A DNA stretch of 64,000 bases from Halichoerus grypus (lineage: Eukaryota; Chordata; Mammalia; Carnivora; Phocidae), in assembly GCF_964656455.1 (NCBI RefSeq), contig NC_135719.1, positions 6,985,163 through 7,049,162 on the forward strand, read 5' to 3'. The notes below the pieces were generated by a model, which saw only the letters and a list, made by a program, of their open reading frames with translations, made no database searches and was not told the DNA's origin. Made by a program: the position numbers and the translations under genes. Positions 21,005-48,058 of the stretch are shown here, one piece after another; position 1 is the first letter of the stretch, and each line of letters opens with the position of its first letter.

Positions 21005-21889
21005 GGAGAGGGAGAGAGCGCGCATGCTGAAGGAGGTGTTAGGAAATTCAGTGAGGATTTTCTGTACAATTTGGAGCCGAAGCTAACAGGTCCTCAGCTC
21101 CGCTTACCCTACAGCCTCACACCTTTCACCCCAGTTACTGGTGTCTTTCCCTTAAGAAGACAAATCAGAGAATTTAAGATGGGACTATACAAAGTGTACA
21201 TCAATTTTCTTAGAATTAAGCATCTGTTTTGCTTAATATGATCAGTGGCTCTTTCTAAGTTGAACCACTGTGGTATACTTGATCCCACGCAGCAGTTTGT
21301 CTGCTAGATGGTATTTCATGCCTAGTCCTCCCATTCCTGGGCCTTATCTGCCTTTGTCTTCCCATTCTGGTCACCCTCTCTGACTCTAGCCCCCATCTTA
21401 GGTTGGCAGGGTTGCCCTGGGCAGGGATTGAGTGAAGCAGTTTTGTGTGTTATTTGGTATTTTGAAATGCTTAAATCTTAATAGTGTGTTTTTTTAGGCT
21501 GTATCAGAATAACCACAGCAACAATGTCACTGTTACGAGGAGTAGCTGTGTGAAATTCAGTATATTTGTTGTTCAGATATGGAGGATATTGCTCACTTTA
21601 TCAAGCCAAGGTCCTCTGAGAAAACTTATGAGAGAGATTGCTTTTAACAGTGGCGGGAAGAGCTGTGCTTCTTCCAAGCGTCTATTTTCTATCTTATTGG
21701 CTGTGCAGATTCTGTAACTGTTTTTTCCTTTTTCTTTGTCTGCTGAGAAAAATCAGGGCCAAATTAGAAGCTTGGCAGTTCTGCAGGTCCACATGGTATG
21801 CGTTTCTCTGTACATCTGGCTTCATCTTACTGTCCTACTTTAGTGTTCTCTTCACGATGATTGTTTTCTAATTAAAAAAAAAAATTTGA

Positions 21890-22080
21890 GGGGCGCCTGG
21901 GTGGCTCAGTCGTTTAGCATCTGCCTTCGGCTTGGGTCGTGATCTCAGGGTCCTGGGATCGAGCCCCGCATCGGGCTCCCTGCTCGGTGGGAGTCTGCTT
22001 CTCCCTCTCCCACTCCCCATGCTTGTGTTCCCTCTCTAGCTGTGTCTCTCTGTCAAATAAATAAAATCTTTAAAAAAAAT
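21890..22080 (+). mobile_element. SINEC
   Basis: Plus-strand SINE with the head ggggcgcctgggtggctcag and a tail aaataaataaaatcttt. It is flanked by A/T-runs that blur the TSD. Sense orientation in DET1 intron 1. Confidence 0.92.
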
Positions 22081-22089
22081 TTTTTTTTT

Positions 22090-22565
22090 GAGTAAGTACA
22101 AATAATACTTTCAAAGTGTATGTAATCTTTAAAGAATGACAGTACAGTGAATGCTGATTCAAGAAAAAATGCAACCTCAGAGCTGCCAGTGTGTCCCAAT
22201 CCCCATCCCATTTCTTACTTCTCACAGGTAACCACTGTTCTGAATTTTACGTTTGTAAATTCCTTTGCTTTCTGTAATTGTATACCATATATATTGATAG
22301 CCTTAAACTAGAAATTGTTTGGAGCTTATATAAAGAGAATCACATAAAAATATTCTGCTGCTTGCTTTCTTCAGTCATTGTTGTGTTCTGAGATTCATTT
22401 AGGTTGTTATATATAATTGTAGTGCATTGATTCATTGCTTCATAAGATTCCGCTGCATGAGTATGCCTGGAAGAATTGATCTAGTCTTCTGTTCATGGGC
22501 ATTTGGAGTGTGGTCGGTTTTTGCTGTTGCTAACAATCCTGCTGCAGACATTCATGTTACTCATG
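22090..22565 (-). repeat. Ancient L1 fragment
   Basis: 'aggtaaccactgttctgaat' and 'gctaacaatcctgctgcag' are characteristic of old L1 3' regions read on the minus strand. Confidence 0.55.
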
Positions 22566-22579
22566 TGCGGACATTTCTC

Positions 22580-22775
22580 TAGATCAGGGTTTCTCATCCT
22601 TAGCACAATTGACATCTTGGTCTAAATGTGGAAGGCTGTCCTGTTTACTGTGGGATGTTTGGCAACACTCCTGGCTTCTATTTGCTGGACACTCATAACA
22701 TCCCTCCTTCCCAAGTTAGGACAACCAAACATTGTCTCCAGATGTTACAAAATTGCCCCAGTTAGGAACCAGTGC
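22580..22775. mobile_element. MER20-like hAT DNA transposon
   Basis: 'cagggtttctcatccttagc' at one end, the internal 'aggctgtcctgtttactgtg' and 'atgtttggcaacactcctgg', and 'gttaggaaccagtgctcaa' at the other end correspond to the MER20 non-autonomous hAT-Charlie element, about 200 bp. Confidence 0.75.
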
Positions 22776-22782
22776 TCAAGAT

Positions 22783-23000
22783 CAGCTGTTGGCAAACTTT
22801 TTCTGCAAGGGGCAAGACAGTAATTATTTCAGATTTGTGGGCCACGTGGTCTTTGGTCTCAACTAATCATCTGTGCCTTTGTAGGACAAAAGCAGCCATA
22901 GGTAACGTGTAAATGAATGGGAATGGCTGTGTTCCAATAAAAATTTATTTACAAAAAACAAGCAGACAGACAAGATTTGGCCTGAGGTCAGGCAGTAAGC
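22783..23000. mobile_element. Non-autonomous hAT-type DNA transposon (MER family)
   Basis: 'ctgttggcaaactttttctg', 'tgtgggccacgtggtctttg' and 'gaatggctgtgttccaata' are a well-known short MER element. I recognise the family but am not certain of its name. Confidence 0.6.
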
Positions 23001-23369
23001 ACTCTCTTGCTGTAGTCTAGATCAGTAGGAAATATATTTTATATCCTCACCCAGTGCATAGAATTCATATATGCAATTGAAACAAGTTTTGTGAAATAGT
23101 ATTTACCCTTACTATGTGTGATACAATGTGGTATTTTTTATTTTATTCCACTTTTTAAAATGTCAACTGTATCCACTAAATTGATTTCAAGGCTTCATTA
23201 ATGAGTTGTGACTAGCAGTTTGATAAATTTAGTTTGGTCAGTCATAGAGGTGTGCACATCTTTAACTTGACTAGATAGCATCTATACTTACATAAAGCAT
23301 TTCAGATTCCTTTTAGAAGGAAACAATATATACAAACACCACATTGTGTGTTATGTTTTTATTTCTAAA

Positions 23370-23890
23370 ATATAGATTGGATCAGTTACTCCCTTGCTTA
23401 AAATGTGTAATAGCTGGTGTGGCGTGGAGGGGCCTGTAAAGTGTTTTCCAGCCTGGCTCCAGTCTGCTTTTCTGGGTTTCTCTCTTTTCACTCACTCTGT
23501 GCTTCCTGGGCTCTAACCACTTGGGATTACTCTGTTTCCCAAATGTATCATGCCACACTCCTTCCAAGTGTATTTTTTAGGCTTCCTTCTTTCTGAAATG
23601 TTCCTCTTTTACTTTGCCTAGTGAATTCTTGATCCTGCAAGGCCCATGTTGGAATGTTGCTCCATTCATTCATTTAACATGTTTTATGAGTACTTACTGT
23701 GCCTCAGGTACTGCTCTAGGTGATGGGATTCACCTAGAATTGGGCAGGGTCCCTGGGGTCGGTGTGTGGTGACAGATACTACAAAGTAAACAAGATAATT
23801 TCAAAATGTGACGAGGGCTGAAGAAAATAAAATAGGGTAGAATGAGAGTTGATATGGTTGGGAAGGTAGGGAAAAATCTGAAGAGTTGCT
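23370..23890. repeat. L2-like fossils
   Basis: 'tttccagcctggctccagt' and 'gagtacttactgtgcctcagg' fit ancient L2-type LINE sequence. No gene. Confidence 0.4.
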
Positions 23891-24019
23891 TTTTTAGCTG
23901 AGATTTGACTCTTTACCCAGAAGAGCAATTCAAAACGTTCTGCTTCCTTTTGGTCTCCACAGTTTCTCAAGAAATCCACAGACATTTGAATTGTTCCCTT
24001 CCAGGTAATATATCATCTA

Positions 24020-24640
24020 CCTGGTTGCTTATAAGATTTCTACTTTGTGTTTTAGTTTTTAAGTTTGACTGTAATGTGTCTGGGCATGGATTTCTTTGGG
24101 TTTATCACATTTGGGGTTCTCTGAACTTCCTGAATCTTGAGTTTACATCTGTGAGGGTTTGTTTCTGGATTTTCTATTCTATTCCATTGTTATATTTGTT
24201 TTTATGCCAGTACCACACTTTTTTTTTTTTTTTTTTTAAATTACTTTCGCTTTGTAATATGTTTTGAAATCAGGAAGTCTGAGTCTTCCAACTTTGTTCT
24301 TTTACAAAATTGTTTTGGCTGTTTGGGGTTCCTTGAGATTACATGTGCGTTTCAGGATGAATTTTTCTATTTTTTCAAAAAACACCATTGGGGTTTTGTT
24401 AGGGATTGCATTGAGTTTATAGATTGCTTTGGGTAGTATGGACATTTTTTTTTTTAAGATTTTATTTATTTGAGAGAGAGATCACAGAGGGAGAGGGAGA
24501 AGCAGACTCACTGCTGACTGATCAGAGAGCACAATGCGGGGCTTGACCCCAGGACCCCGAGATCATGACCTGAGCCAAAGGCAGCCACTTAACTGACTGA
24601 GCCACCCAGGGTAGTATGGACATCCTAACAGCCAGTAAAT
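24020..24640 (-). repeat. L1 ORF2-region fragment, SINE-split
   Basis: 'tgccagtaccacac...', 'gaaatcaggaagtctgagtc' and 'agggattgcattgagttta' are L1 ORF2 landmarks on the minus strand. Interrupted by the SINE at 24446. Confidence 0.72.
24431..24623 (-). mobile_element. SINEC, head slightly truncated
   Basis: Minus-strand body 24446-24608. TSD gggtagtatggacat (15 bp, perfect) occurs at 24431-24445 and 24609-24623. The tRNA-like head stops at gccaccca, so a few 5' bases are missing. Confidence 0.92.
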
Positions 24641-24847
24641 ACATTTCTTTAATGAACGTGCACTAAATGTTAGTCTTACACTGAAAAAATTTGATGTAAT
24701 TCTACGTTTATTCTGTTGAATATTCCCAACAGCTAAGAGTGCTTTGAAGGTGTTCCTAGTGAATTAGGTCCTTCCCTCAAACCTGTTTTTAGAATCAGAA
24801 ATGTCAGGACCATTTTCTGACTATAATCTAGGAAGGAGAAATGCTGA

Positions 24848-40034
<15,187 letters not shown>

Positions 40035-40497
40035 GTGCCTCACCAAAGCCCAGTTATCTGGTCTTCCAAGACGTTGCCCCCTGCTTATCTCGGTGGACTC
40101 TGAAGCAAGAGCTCCTGGCTGCCAGCTTTGTTGGTTCCAGACTGTGGTGCCTCACGGGGAGAGCCAGAGAGACGAGCGAGGGTGGCTCAGCCTAATGGAG
40201 TTGTTACTGTCTCCAACTACTGATTGATTGAAAGTCCTCTGGTCTTTTCCCTGTGGGAATGTCCAGCATTAATTAAGTCCATTTAATTTTTGTCTTATTT
40301 TGCATTCTGTTGCTATGAAGATGAGAGCATTACCCCGTTCCCCCTTGGCGTCCATTCTTTGGCATTATGGTATATGCGGTCTGAAGCAGGGATGTCTTGT
40401 TGACTCTCGGGAACTGTGCACATCCTTCCATGTGGCCGACAACAGGGCTGTCTTTATATTAAAAAAAAGAATAATAAAGCCTTGGTATTTTCTTACT
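40035..40497 (+). other. DET1: DET1 3' UTR
   Basis: About 460 bases from the stop codon to just past the poly(A) signal. Unique sequence with no repeat. The cleavage point is approximate, and longer forms using downstream signals cannot be excluded. Confidence 0.7.
40473..40478 (+). terminator. DET1: Poly(A) signal AATAAA of DET1
   Basis: Canonical hexamer 440 bases after the stop codon, in an A-rich setting, followed by a T-rich stretch (ttggtattttcttac) suitable as a downstream element. Confidence 0.75.
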
Positions 40498-40549
40498 TAG
40501 ATATATCCCGTTTGATGATTGCCTTATGTCCTGATCTCACCGCTCACCG

Positions 40550-41020
40550 AATGCTTTTCCCCTCTGTGGGTGCCGGGAAGGACCGTGAAAGGGGCCGGGG
40601 GCCGTGGCTCCCGCAGCCACCCTGGGGAGAACTTAGTGGTGTGTGCCAGTGTGCAAGAGCCTTCTCGGCCAGGCCTGTTTCCTTCCCTGGGGTTTTCTCC
40701 TGGTAATTGTTACAGCTGGAGGCACTGGGCATAATTGCACACTGTCATGAGGAAGCATGCTCCCGTCTGTGCCATCTGTGTCGTGCGGGTGGAGGAGCGA
40801 GCAGTTCTCTCTGGCCACAGCACATGCAGACGCCGTGTGGCACGTACCGCGACTGGGGGGAGAGCTGGCAGGCTCCTGGCATCGCCGAAGACGTCAGACC
40901 GGTTGTTCCTGGACGACCGAGCCGTCACAGCTCCTGCAGACACCTGCTGGGCCCCGGCCCACCTCCTTCTGTACGGTGTCGGCCGGTGTCCTCCAGCGGC
41001 CTGGCCAGGCTGTTTATGTT
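40550..41020. promoter_or_regulatory. CpG-dense segment just downstream of DET1
   Basis: By eye roughly 25-30 CpG dinucleotides in about 470 bases, high against the surrounding DNA. Open frames occur on both strands (40707-41075 and others) but none resembles a protein. It could be a small CpG island, a conserved enhancer or an extension of the DET1 3' UTR. Function unknown. Confidence 0.4.
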
Positions 41021-41079
41021 TCATCTGCGTAATGTATCCACCATTTATGTAGTAAGCTTGTTCAGTAACCTCTGACTTT

Positions 41080-42060
41080 GAAAGCAGCCTCGAAATGTTG
41101 GGTTTCAGAGCAGGTTGTGAAAGGTGCTATGGATGCAGATGGATTCTGTATCCCTCTGACATCCCTTGGGAACATGACAAATGTGGGGTGAGACACTGAG
41201 CCCCACTAAAAGCAGTTCAGCTCACTTCATCATCTTCGGTATTGAATAGCTAAATTCACTCTCATTCAGCATTCAACACAGGATTTGAGCACCTAGTATG
41301 AGTCAGGTAGATGCTGTGCTCTGATGTGGAGGATGAGGAGAGAAATAGAGAATTTTAATGCAGTACGGCCAAAGCCCCTATAGCAGTTGTCTGGGAATGG
41401 TGGAGGAGGATGAAGGAGAGGTGGAGAAGGAAAGCTCTTCTGGGGAAGGGACGCTGGAACTGGATAAATGGGAGTGTGTCATGTGAACCAGGGCCGAGGA
41501 CAGACGTTTCAAGGAGAGCTCCAGCATGCCCAAAGGTGTAGAAGCATGAAAAGGGCCGTCAGGGCTGTGGAATGGTAAATAACAGGGCTGCGGCACGAGC
41601 TGTGTGGGAGGCCAGGGGAATGTGGCCGAATCGTGAAGAAGAGTCTTGTGCGTGGTGCTAGGATTTTGTGCAGTGGAAGAACTAATCTGAATTTCACAAA
41701 GACCGTGTTTAGCAGTCCGGAAGTCAGGGGCACTGGAGACTGGAAATAAGCCGACAGGCCTGTAGGTGGCAATCCAAAGGAGAACGGGAGGGTTAGGATG
41801 ACATCCCTGGGCGGCATCGGGAACGGTGAAATACTGAGGCATCCTCCTAGATTCTTTGTAGGTCATAACAAAATCAGGGTCCCACAGCAGTCACGTTTGT
41901 GGGGCTCAAGGAATCTTTCTTTGTAGACGCACTTTACCTGCAGCTTTGTCTTTGTACTGGGTCGATCAGTTGTGCCTGAGGGACTCGCAGCGTGGAAAGA
42001 GCACGGAGTGTGAAGTCACTTGGGCCTCAGTGTGAATCGCCGCCTTCCTGCCCATTAGCT
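41080..42060 (+). repeat. L2-like ancient LINE remnants
   Basis: 'gatttgagcacctagtatga' and 'tttcaaggagagctccagca', with 'gcatgcccaaaggtgtagaa', resemble diverged L2. The minus-strand frame at 41378-41866 overlaps this and is not called a gene. Confidence 0.4.
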
Positions 42061-43440
42061 CTGTGACCCTGGGCCCATTTCCTAGCCTTTTTGAAGCTCA
42101 ATTTGTACTTCCCTCCACCTTACTCATCCACTCCCCTGTTCGTATCTTTCATTACGTCTGACTACTGAGCCATCCTCATATACCCTCCTCGTCTGTTTAT
42201 TCTCCCACTCCCTGGAATTGCTGCTTGACACCTTCATTTCTCTTCACAACTCGTCCTCCCATTTCTCATGATCACCTTGCCCCCCACTCCGTGACAGAAA
42301 TAGGAACAGGTGGGAATTCCCTTATCTTTCACCATATCAACCACGTGACTTGGCATGTGGGCTCCTTCCCTGCCTTTCCTCCCGAGTGAAGTAGCCCTGC
42401 TTCTGTAGCAGGCCAGCTCCTCCACCTGCTCACTGAATCCTGTCTCTTCTTGACTTCTCCATGCCTTCGCTCCGGCGATGATTCTTTCCTGCATCTTCCT
42501 CTTGATAGGTCATTCCTGTCAGCACGTTAGATACCCTCTAGGATCTTCTTTCGTTAAAACCTCCTGCTCTGGCCTCTTTTCCCCCGTTAGTTACCGCCCA
42601 TCTCTCTGTTACCCTTCACAGAAAAACTTCTCAGGAGAGTTGTCCAAATTAAACGCTGTCACCCCACCACGTTCCATTTTTCCTCTGCCTGTTCCACATA
42701 GGCCTCAGTCCTCCCACTCCACTGAAACTTGTGTCCAAGTGACTCCAGGTGCCAATTCTGCGCTCACCCCTTTCCCTCTCATACTCAGCCTCCCGACATT
42801 GGGCATAACTCATTTCTCTCTCTATCAAGAACCATTTGCTTCTCTTGGTTTCCAGGACAGTACGTGTTTCTGGTTTTCTTCCTGCCTTGCTGATTGTTGC
42901 TGCTTGGTCACTGTGCTGACTTCTCTTCAGTTCTACGTGTAGATACTAAGTGCCCCAGCCCTTGGCCTTGGATCCTCACTTCATTTCCTCTGTCTGTAAT
43001 TTCTTTAATTGATTTCTTCCATTCCCCAGGTTTTAAATTCTAGCTATATGCTGATGTGTCTCAAAATTATAACTCCAGGCCTGACCCCTCCCTTGATCTC
43101 CAAATTCCTATATCCCGTGGCTTACATGGCATCTTCATTTGAATATCTAATAGGTGTTTCAAAACCAGCACATCCAAAACAGTGCTCTTGATCCCCACCG
43201 CCACCCCCCCAACCTGTTTTTCTTTCAAGAACTACCATATGGCTTCAGTGTCTACCCATTTACTTCAGGCAATAACTTAGGAACTGTTTTCAGTTTTCCT
43301 TTTTTTCCATCCCCTTCCTCTCCCCACACCACCCACACCTCTGACTTCACTCTGGGGATATGCCCTGAGCAGTCTAAACTAAGCATGGTAAGCTTATACT
43401 CCTTGTTAGTGACCAGAACTAGAACTAGGTCAAGAGCAGT
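42060..43440. repeat. Diverged repeat-rich intergenic DNA
   Basis: MIR-like text at about 42055-42110 and L2-like text at 42620-43420. Frames such as 42478-42942 are composition artefacts. No gene. Confidence 0.35.
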
Positions 43441-43810
43441 TGGCAGAAGGGATTAGTTTACAAATGTCATGTGACTTAAGTCAGGTCAATGATACTGTGA
43501 GGTAAAGGTTTCTGGAACTGCTGGGGGAACATTTCTCTTTTGAAAATGTCAGTGAGGAACCATGTAGCCCATGGTTCCACTATCCACCACCCATGATCCT
43601 ATCCAAAAAGAGTCAGCCTGAGGAGGAAGCTGACCTGGAGGGCAGAATGGAGAGGAAAGAACGTGGATCACAGAGGACACGGTTGACTGGATCACACAAC
43701 CTTGAAACCCACCTTATAGCTGGATTTCCAGTTCTGTGAGACAGTAAGTTTCCATACTGTTTAAGGCACTTTGAATTGGGTTTTTTGTTTCTTATAATTG
43801 AAAGCAAATT
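43440..43810. repeat. Possible ancient repeat 3' end
   Basis: The block ending 'ttctgtgagacagtaagttt' and 'gtttaaggcactttgaattg' resembles the end of an ancient mammalian repeat (LTR or LINE). Not classified. Confidence 0.3.
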
Positions 43811-46300
43811 AATGGATGCAAAGAGGAAGGCTGGTCCCCTGTGGAAAGAGTCATGACATTCCTGCTGGCTGGGTACCTTCTTAAATTGGGTTTGAAAAGG
43901 CCCAATTATGATTCCTGTTCCTGGATTTATGTAAGATTCCTGGCTCGCCTATAGCCCCCTGCATCCATACCTCGGATGGCCTCTTGAACCTGAAAGGATG
44001 TAACTAAAATGAGAAAGCATTCAGCTCATAGAGCACTTGACCCATATGAAGTTCACAACCCCTACGTGTTCATATTAACTTTGTTTCTAAAGGATTTAAG
44101 GCTGCTCTCAGTAAATTCTAGTGCCTTGTCTCTACAGATGTCCAGTGAATCTCAAGAATCTTTGGAGAAACAAGTTCTTTGGAATCAAAGTGTTTAAGAA
44201 AAGCAGAGACTTCCAGGGATATCTCTTTCAGATCACAATTCTTCCCTGAAACTCTCTCCTCTCATCCCTACTCTACAGGGGCCGGCATGTCAATGATCAG
44301 TGCCAAGTTGCTCTGGACCTTTGAGAGAAAGGCTCCATTTAAATTCAGCAAAACCTCTTTCATTCAGAGTCCTTGTAGAGAAGCACAGTGTAAATCAGTG
44401 AAAAGCCTAAATTAGATAATTTTTAAAAGAACAGTAGCTTCATTATTTTCAAGTACACTGAGTAACTCCATCTCAGCCATGAAGTGTTCCTTTGTAGAAG
44501 CCCTTAGAGACTTTTCCTTAATGAATGGATTATAATTATTGGTAATCAGCATAACAGTTCTCTGCACTACGTGCTTCGAAAGGAATTGAGCATATTAAGT
44601 GATTTTGATGTTCCAGAGGGCAATTTTATTTACAACATTCATCTGCTCAGTGTATACCCTTTATAGCTGTAACCCTCTGCTGTTTAAAAAAAAAGAAAAA
44701 AAGAAAAATTTTGAAGACTCTCTCCATCACACGACATTTGATTATCAGAAGCAGAAATAGTGCAGGAGGAGAGAGATACATAGTAGGACTCGTTCTTTAC
44801 CCGTGGTGTCCCGACAGAACTGCGGGAACAGCTCAGGCTTGCGAGTGGGGCCAGGTGCAAACCCTGGGCTTCATAAAATAACTTGACTGAGTTCCAGTTT
44901 TTCTGTAAAATGGGCTGATGTTTACTTTGCAGGGCTGATGTGAGCACTAACTGAGTATTAATTAAAGCTCTAAATACAGTAAGTACTTAATAAATGCTAG
45001 CTGCCTTTCTTTAGATTTCTTGGTCTGTGTGGGGGGCTCCTGCCTCTTTCATGTTAGAGAAACTATACTCAGCCCTGATGGTGCCTCTTCGTTCCTTGCT
45101 GATCGAGAAGCATGAGCTTGCCCCTTCTCCAGGCCCAACCCTTGCACAGGAGACCAGGGGCTTTTGAGGTGTTGCCCTTCTACTGCCACGGCCTCTGTCC
45201 CCGGCAGAGCTATGTCTGAGAAGACCAGAACATTCCTGACCTTCTTTGCACCAAGGAGCCTTGTTTGCTGAGAGTTTGTTGTTGTTGATTGTGAACACGT
45301 ATTAAGCATTTACTGTGGGGCCAGAAGCTAGGTAAGTACCTTATATTGGAAGGTGTTCCTTTATTTCATCAATTTGGGGATGCATTTTTCAGGATTGGAG
45401 TGTATCTAATATCAGTGTCTCATCAGTGATGCTAGACAGTGACTGTGACGTCACTGCTGTTGTCACATGTTCATGTGACACACTTGTCGTCAGCCCTGTT
45501 GAGTAATACGCATTGGGGATACCATGTGCATGCTATTTAAAATGTCTTCAAAAAGATTACACTGTGATTTGGTGCTGAAATGAAAGGTTATTTTGTATAG
45601 AGACAGATGCAGAGTAGCGTGGTTAATTTTGGTATTAGTGAAGCAAAGGTTTGCCACTGAAGGAATGAACGTGAGGCCATATATTTTTGCAAAGCAGCAA
45701 CCAAGGGCTTTTTGGAACTAAGAAAGCAAGCAAGATAACCACTGGTAAATGAGGTTTTATTGGCATGCTGAGATTAGTGCACAAGGATTGCCTGTCAAAC
45801 ACCAAACAGGGCACATGAATGAAGGGAAAGCTATCACATGCCTTGGAATAAATGGAAGAAGTTTTAATGCAATGAGAGGCCTGGTGTGACCAATTCATGC
45901 AAAGCACAGGACTAATCACTAAGGTGTGAACCAAAATTGTCGGAACTTCATGCTGACTTTGAACAGAAGCTGATTAACTTCCAGGGGCCATGTGATTCCA
46001 AATAGGAAGAAGATGACACTAGAGCTGAAGTCAGATGAAAAAGGCTGACACTGGCTGTTCTTCAGCATGCCCCTCCTGCCTCTAACTCCAAAAGAAGGCC
46101 TAAAATGCTCTTTGGATAAGTATATGTTTTAAGGGTCCTAGGACTTGTTTTAATTCGACACACAGACATGGAGATGACTGTCATGAAGGAAGAAGTCTGT
46201 TTTCCTTACAGGTCTCTAGACACAGGAGGCATGGCGTGCCTTGCTTCCGTGGGGAAGCACCTGGGTCACTCAGGAGGTAGGGGAGCCAGGGGAAATGTAG
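43810..46300. other. Intergenic DNA, no gene recognised
   Basis: Mostly unclassified. A MIR-like piece is at 44930-45000 ('taagtacttaataaatgct'). Short frames on both strands have no family resemblance. Confidence 0.4.
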
Positions 46301-46309
46301 GTGAGGGCC

Positions 46310-46553
46310 TTTATTGCGGTTTCTTTTTCTTTTTCTTTTTTTTTTTAGAGCTTTTTTTTACGATTTCATTTATTTGTTTGAGAGAGAGCATGAGCAGGGG
46401 GGAGGGGGGACAGAGGGAGAGGGAGAAGCAGGCTCCCCACTCAGCAGGCAACCCGATGCGGGACTTCATCCCAGGACCCTTGGGATCATGATCTGAGCCA
46501 AAGGCAGACGCTTAAGCGACTGAGCCATCCAGGCTCCCTTTATTGTGGTTTCT
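46310..46553 (-). mobile_element. SINEC
   Basis: Minus-strand body 46325-46538. TSD tttattgcggtttct at 46310-46324 and tttattgtggtttct at 46539-46553 (one CG-to-TG difference). Confidence 0.92.
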
Positions 46554-46948
46554 ATGAGAAGGAGCAGGGCAAGGTTGGCTAATGGGAATAATTTTGGTGG
46601 GCTCTGGAATATAGGGACTGTTCCTAGTTGTCTGATACCTGGCTCTGAGGTATTTGGGCAGGCAGATAGTGGCCCAGAGTGTAAGATTACCATAAAGGAG
46701 GTGGTTGGGGTATTGGCTCTGGATTGGTTGGTGTGCAAATAAAGGCACACTCCCAGGTGAGTTGTTTGCTATCTCTAGGAATTAGCTAACCCGGGAGGGC
46801 CAGTCCCTATAGGGTCAGTGAGGTCCTAACATGTCAAAGCATCAAAAAATAAAAGGCATGGTTAATACAGTATAAAATAGTAGTTCCAAGTAATAAGAAA
46901 GCCTTGTCATGGTATTATTATCTGGGTTCTTCTTTGTTAGTGACGCAT

Positions 46949-47635
46949 TGTTGGTAGCCAGCCTCCAAGGTGGCCCATCATGTTTCCATCTCCTAGATTT
47001 ATTCTCTTGTGTAGTTCCCTCCCACGTTGGATCTGGGTTGGTCTGTGTGACTAATACAAAACGGCACAAGTGTGAGCGGGTCACTTTCAAGCCCAGGTTA
47101 TAAAAGGTATTTCAGGGCTAGGCTTCTGCATCTACTCTACTCCCACCCCCCACCCCTCCTTGAATCACTCACTCAGGGAAAGCAGCTGTCATGAGGACAT
47201 TCAGGCAACCTTCTGGAGAGACCCACTTGGCTTCTTGCTAATAGCCATGTGAGAGAGACATTTTGGAAGTGGATCCTTCAGCCTCAGTCAAGCCAATGGA
47301 TGACTGCAGCCTCAGGGGAAACCCTGAAGAGGAACCACCCAGCCAAGCCACACTCAGCACAGAGTCTGCTTGGGATTCTCTCCCTCTACCCGTGCGCCCT
47401 CCCCCCGTCTCTCTAAAATAAATAAATAAATATAAAAAAAAAAATTCTCCCTCTGCCCCTCCCACTCATGTGCACATTCTCTCTAAAATAAATAAATCTT
47501 AAAAAAAAAAAAGCCACCTAGCCAAGCCACTTCCAGATTCTTGACTCTCAGAGACTGTGTGAGATAAATGTTTTATGCTGCTGAATTTGGGGGGTAATTT
47601 GTCATATAACAATATATAATTAACACACAAATAAT
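46949..47635 (+). mobile_element. MLT1-type solo LTR (ERVL-MaLR)
   Basis: Starts near 'ttgttggtagccagcctcc', with internal 'gtgtagttccctcccacgtt' and 'caggttataaaaggtatttc', and ends with 'ctgtgtgagataaatgtttt' and 'taatttgtcatataacaat': the order expected of an MLT1 LTR. No internal retroviral genes are present; this is a solo LTR remnant. Interrupted by the SINE at 47352-47513. Confidence 0.8.
47335..47530 (+). mobile_element. 5'-truncated SINEC with duplicated 3' half
   Basis: A single TSD pair (ccacccagccaagccac at 47335-47351 and ccacctagccaagccac at 47514-47530, one difference) encloses two consecutive SINE 3' halves. Each has a pyrimidine-rich segment, an aaataaataaa-type stretch and an A tail, at 47352-47441 and 47442-47513. 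The head is missing from both. Only one insertion event is implied. Confidence 0.85.
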
Positions 47636-47639
47636 GGTA

Positions 47640-48056
47640 TGTTTCACATTATAACACCTTGTATTTGAAAAATGCCGAGACTAAGTGATTTGCTCATCAT
47701 TACGTAGGTAAAACTGTAATCCAGCCTGTGTCAGAATCCATTCAAATCCTGGATTTATATAGGTCTATTTTACTGATTACCAATAACATTAATAGGGAAT
47801 TCTGATGTTTTTGTGTCCACTCCTTCTGTGTCCACTCCTTCCCTTACAGGGGGCACGACCAACAAAGGTATCTTTTATTCGAGGTTGAAAATATATTCCA
47901 CATATTTCTCCCTCTTCACACTAGTGTGTAAGTTGGCTTATTTGTTCACTTACGTATTTCAATTTTATTGAGGACCTACAAAGTGCCAGGAACTAAGAAC
48001 GTAAGAATTTGTAAGTTATAGGCCCCAACCTTTGAGTTTCTGAAAAGGTTTCTGAA
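47640..48056. other. Intergenic DNA between MLT1 and Tigger1
   Basis: MIR-like text at about 47680-47760. A 15-base direct duplication (tgtgtccactccttc) lies at about 47813-47842. No gene. Confidence 0.4.
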
Positions 48057-48058
48057 TA

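Noticed and set aside
41378..41866. 162-codon open frame, - strand
   Set aside because: Lies in L2-like repeat text; Ser/Pro-rich with no domain resemblance.
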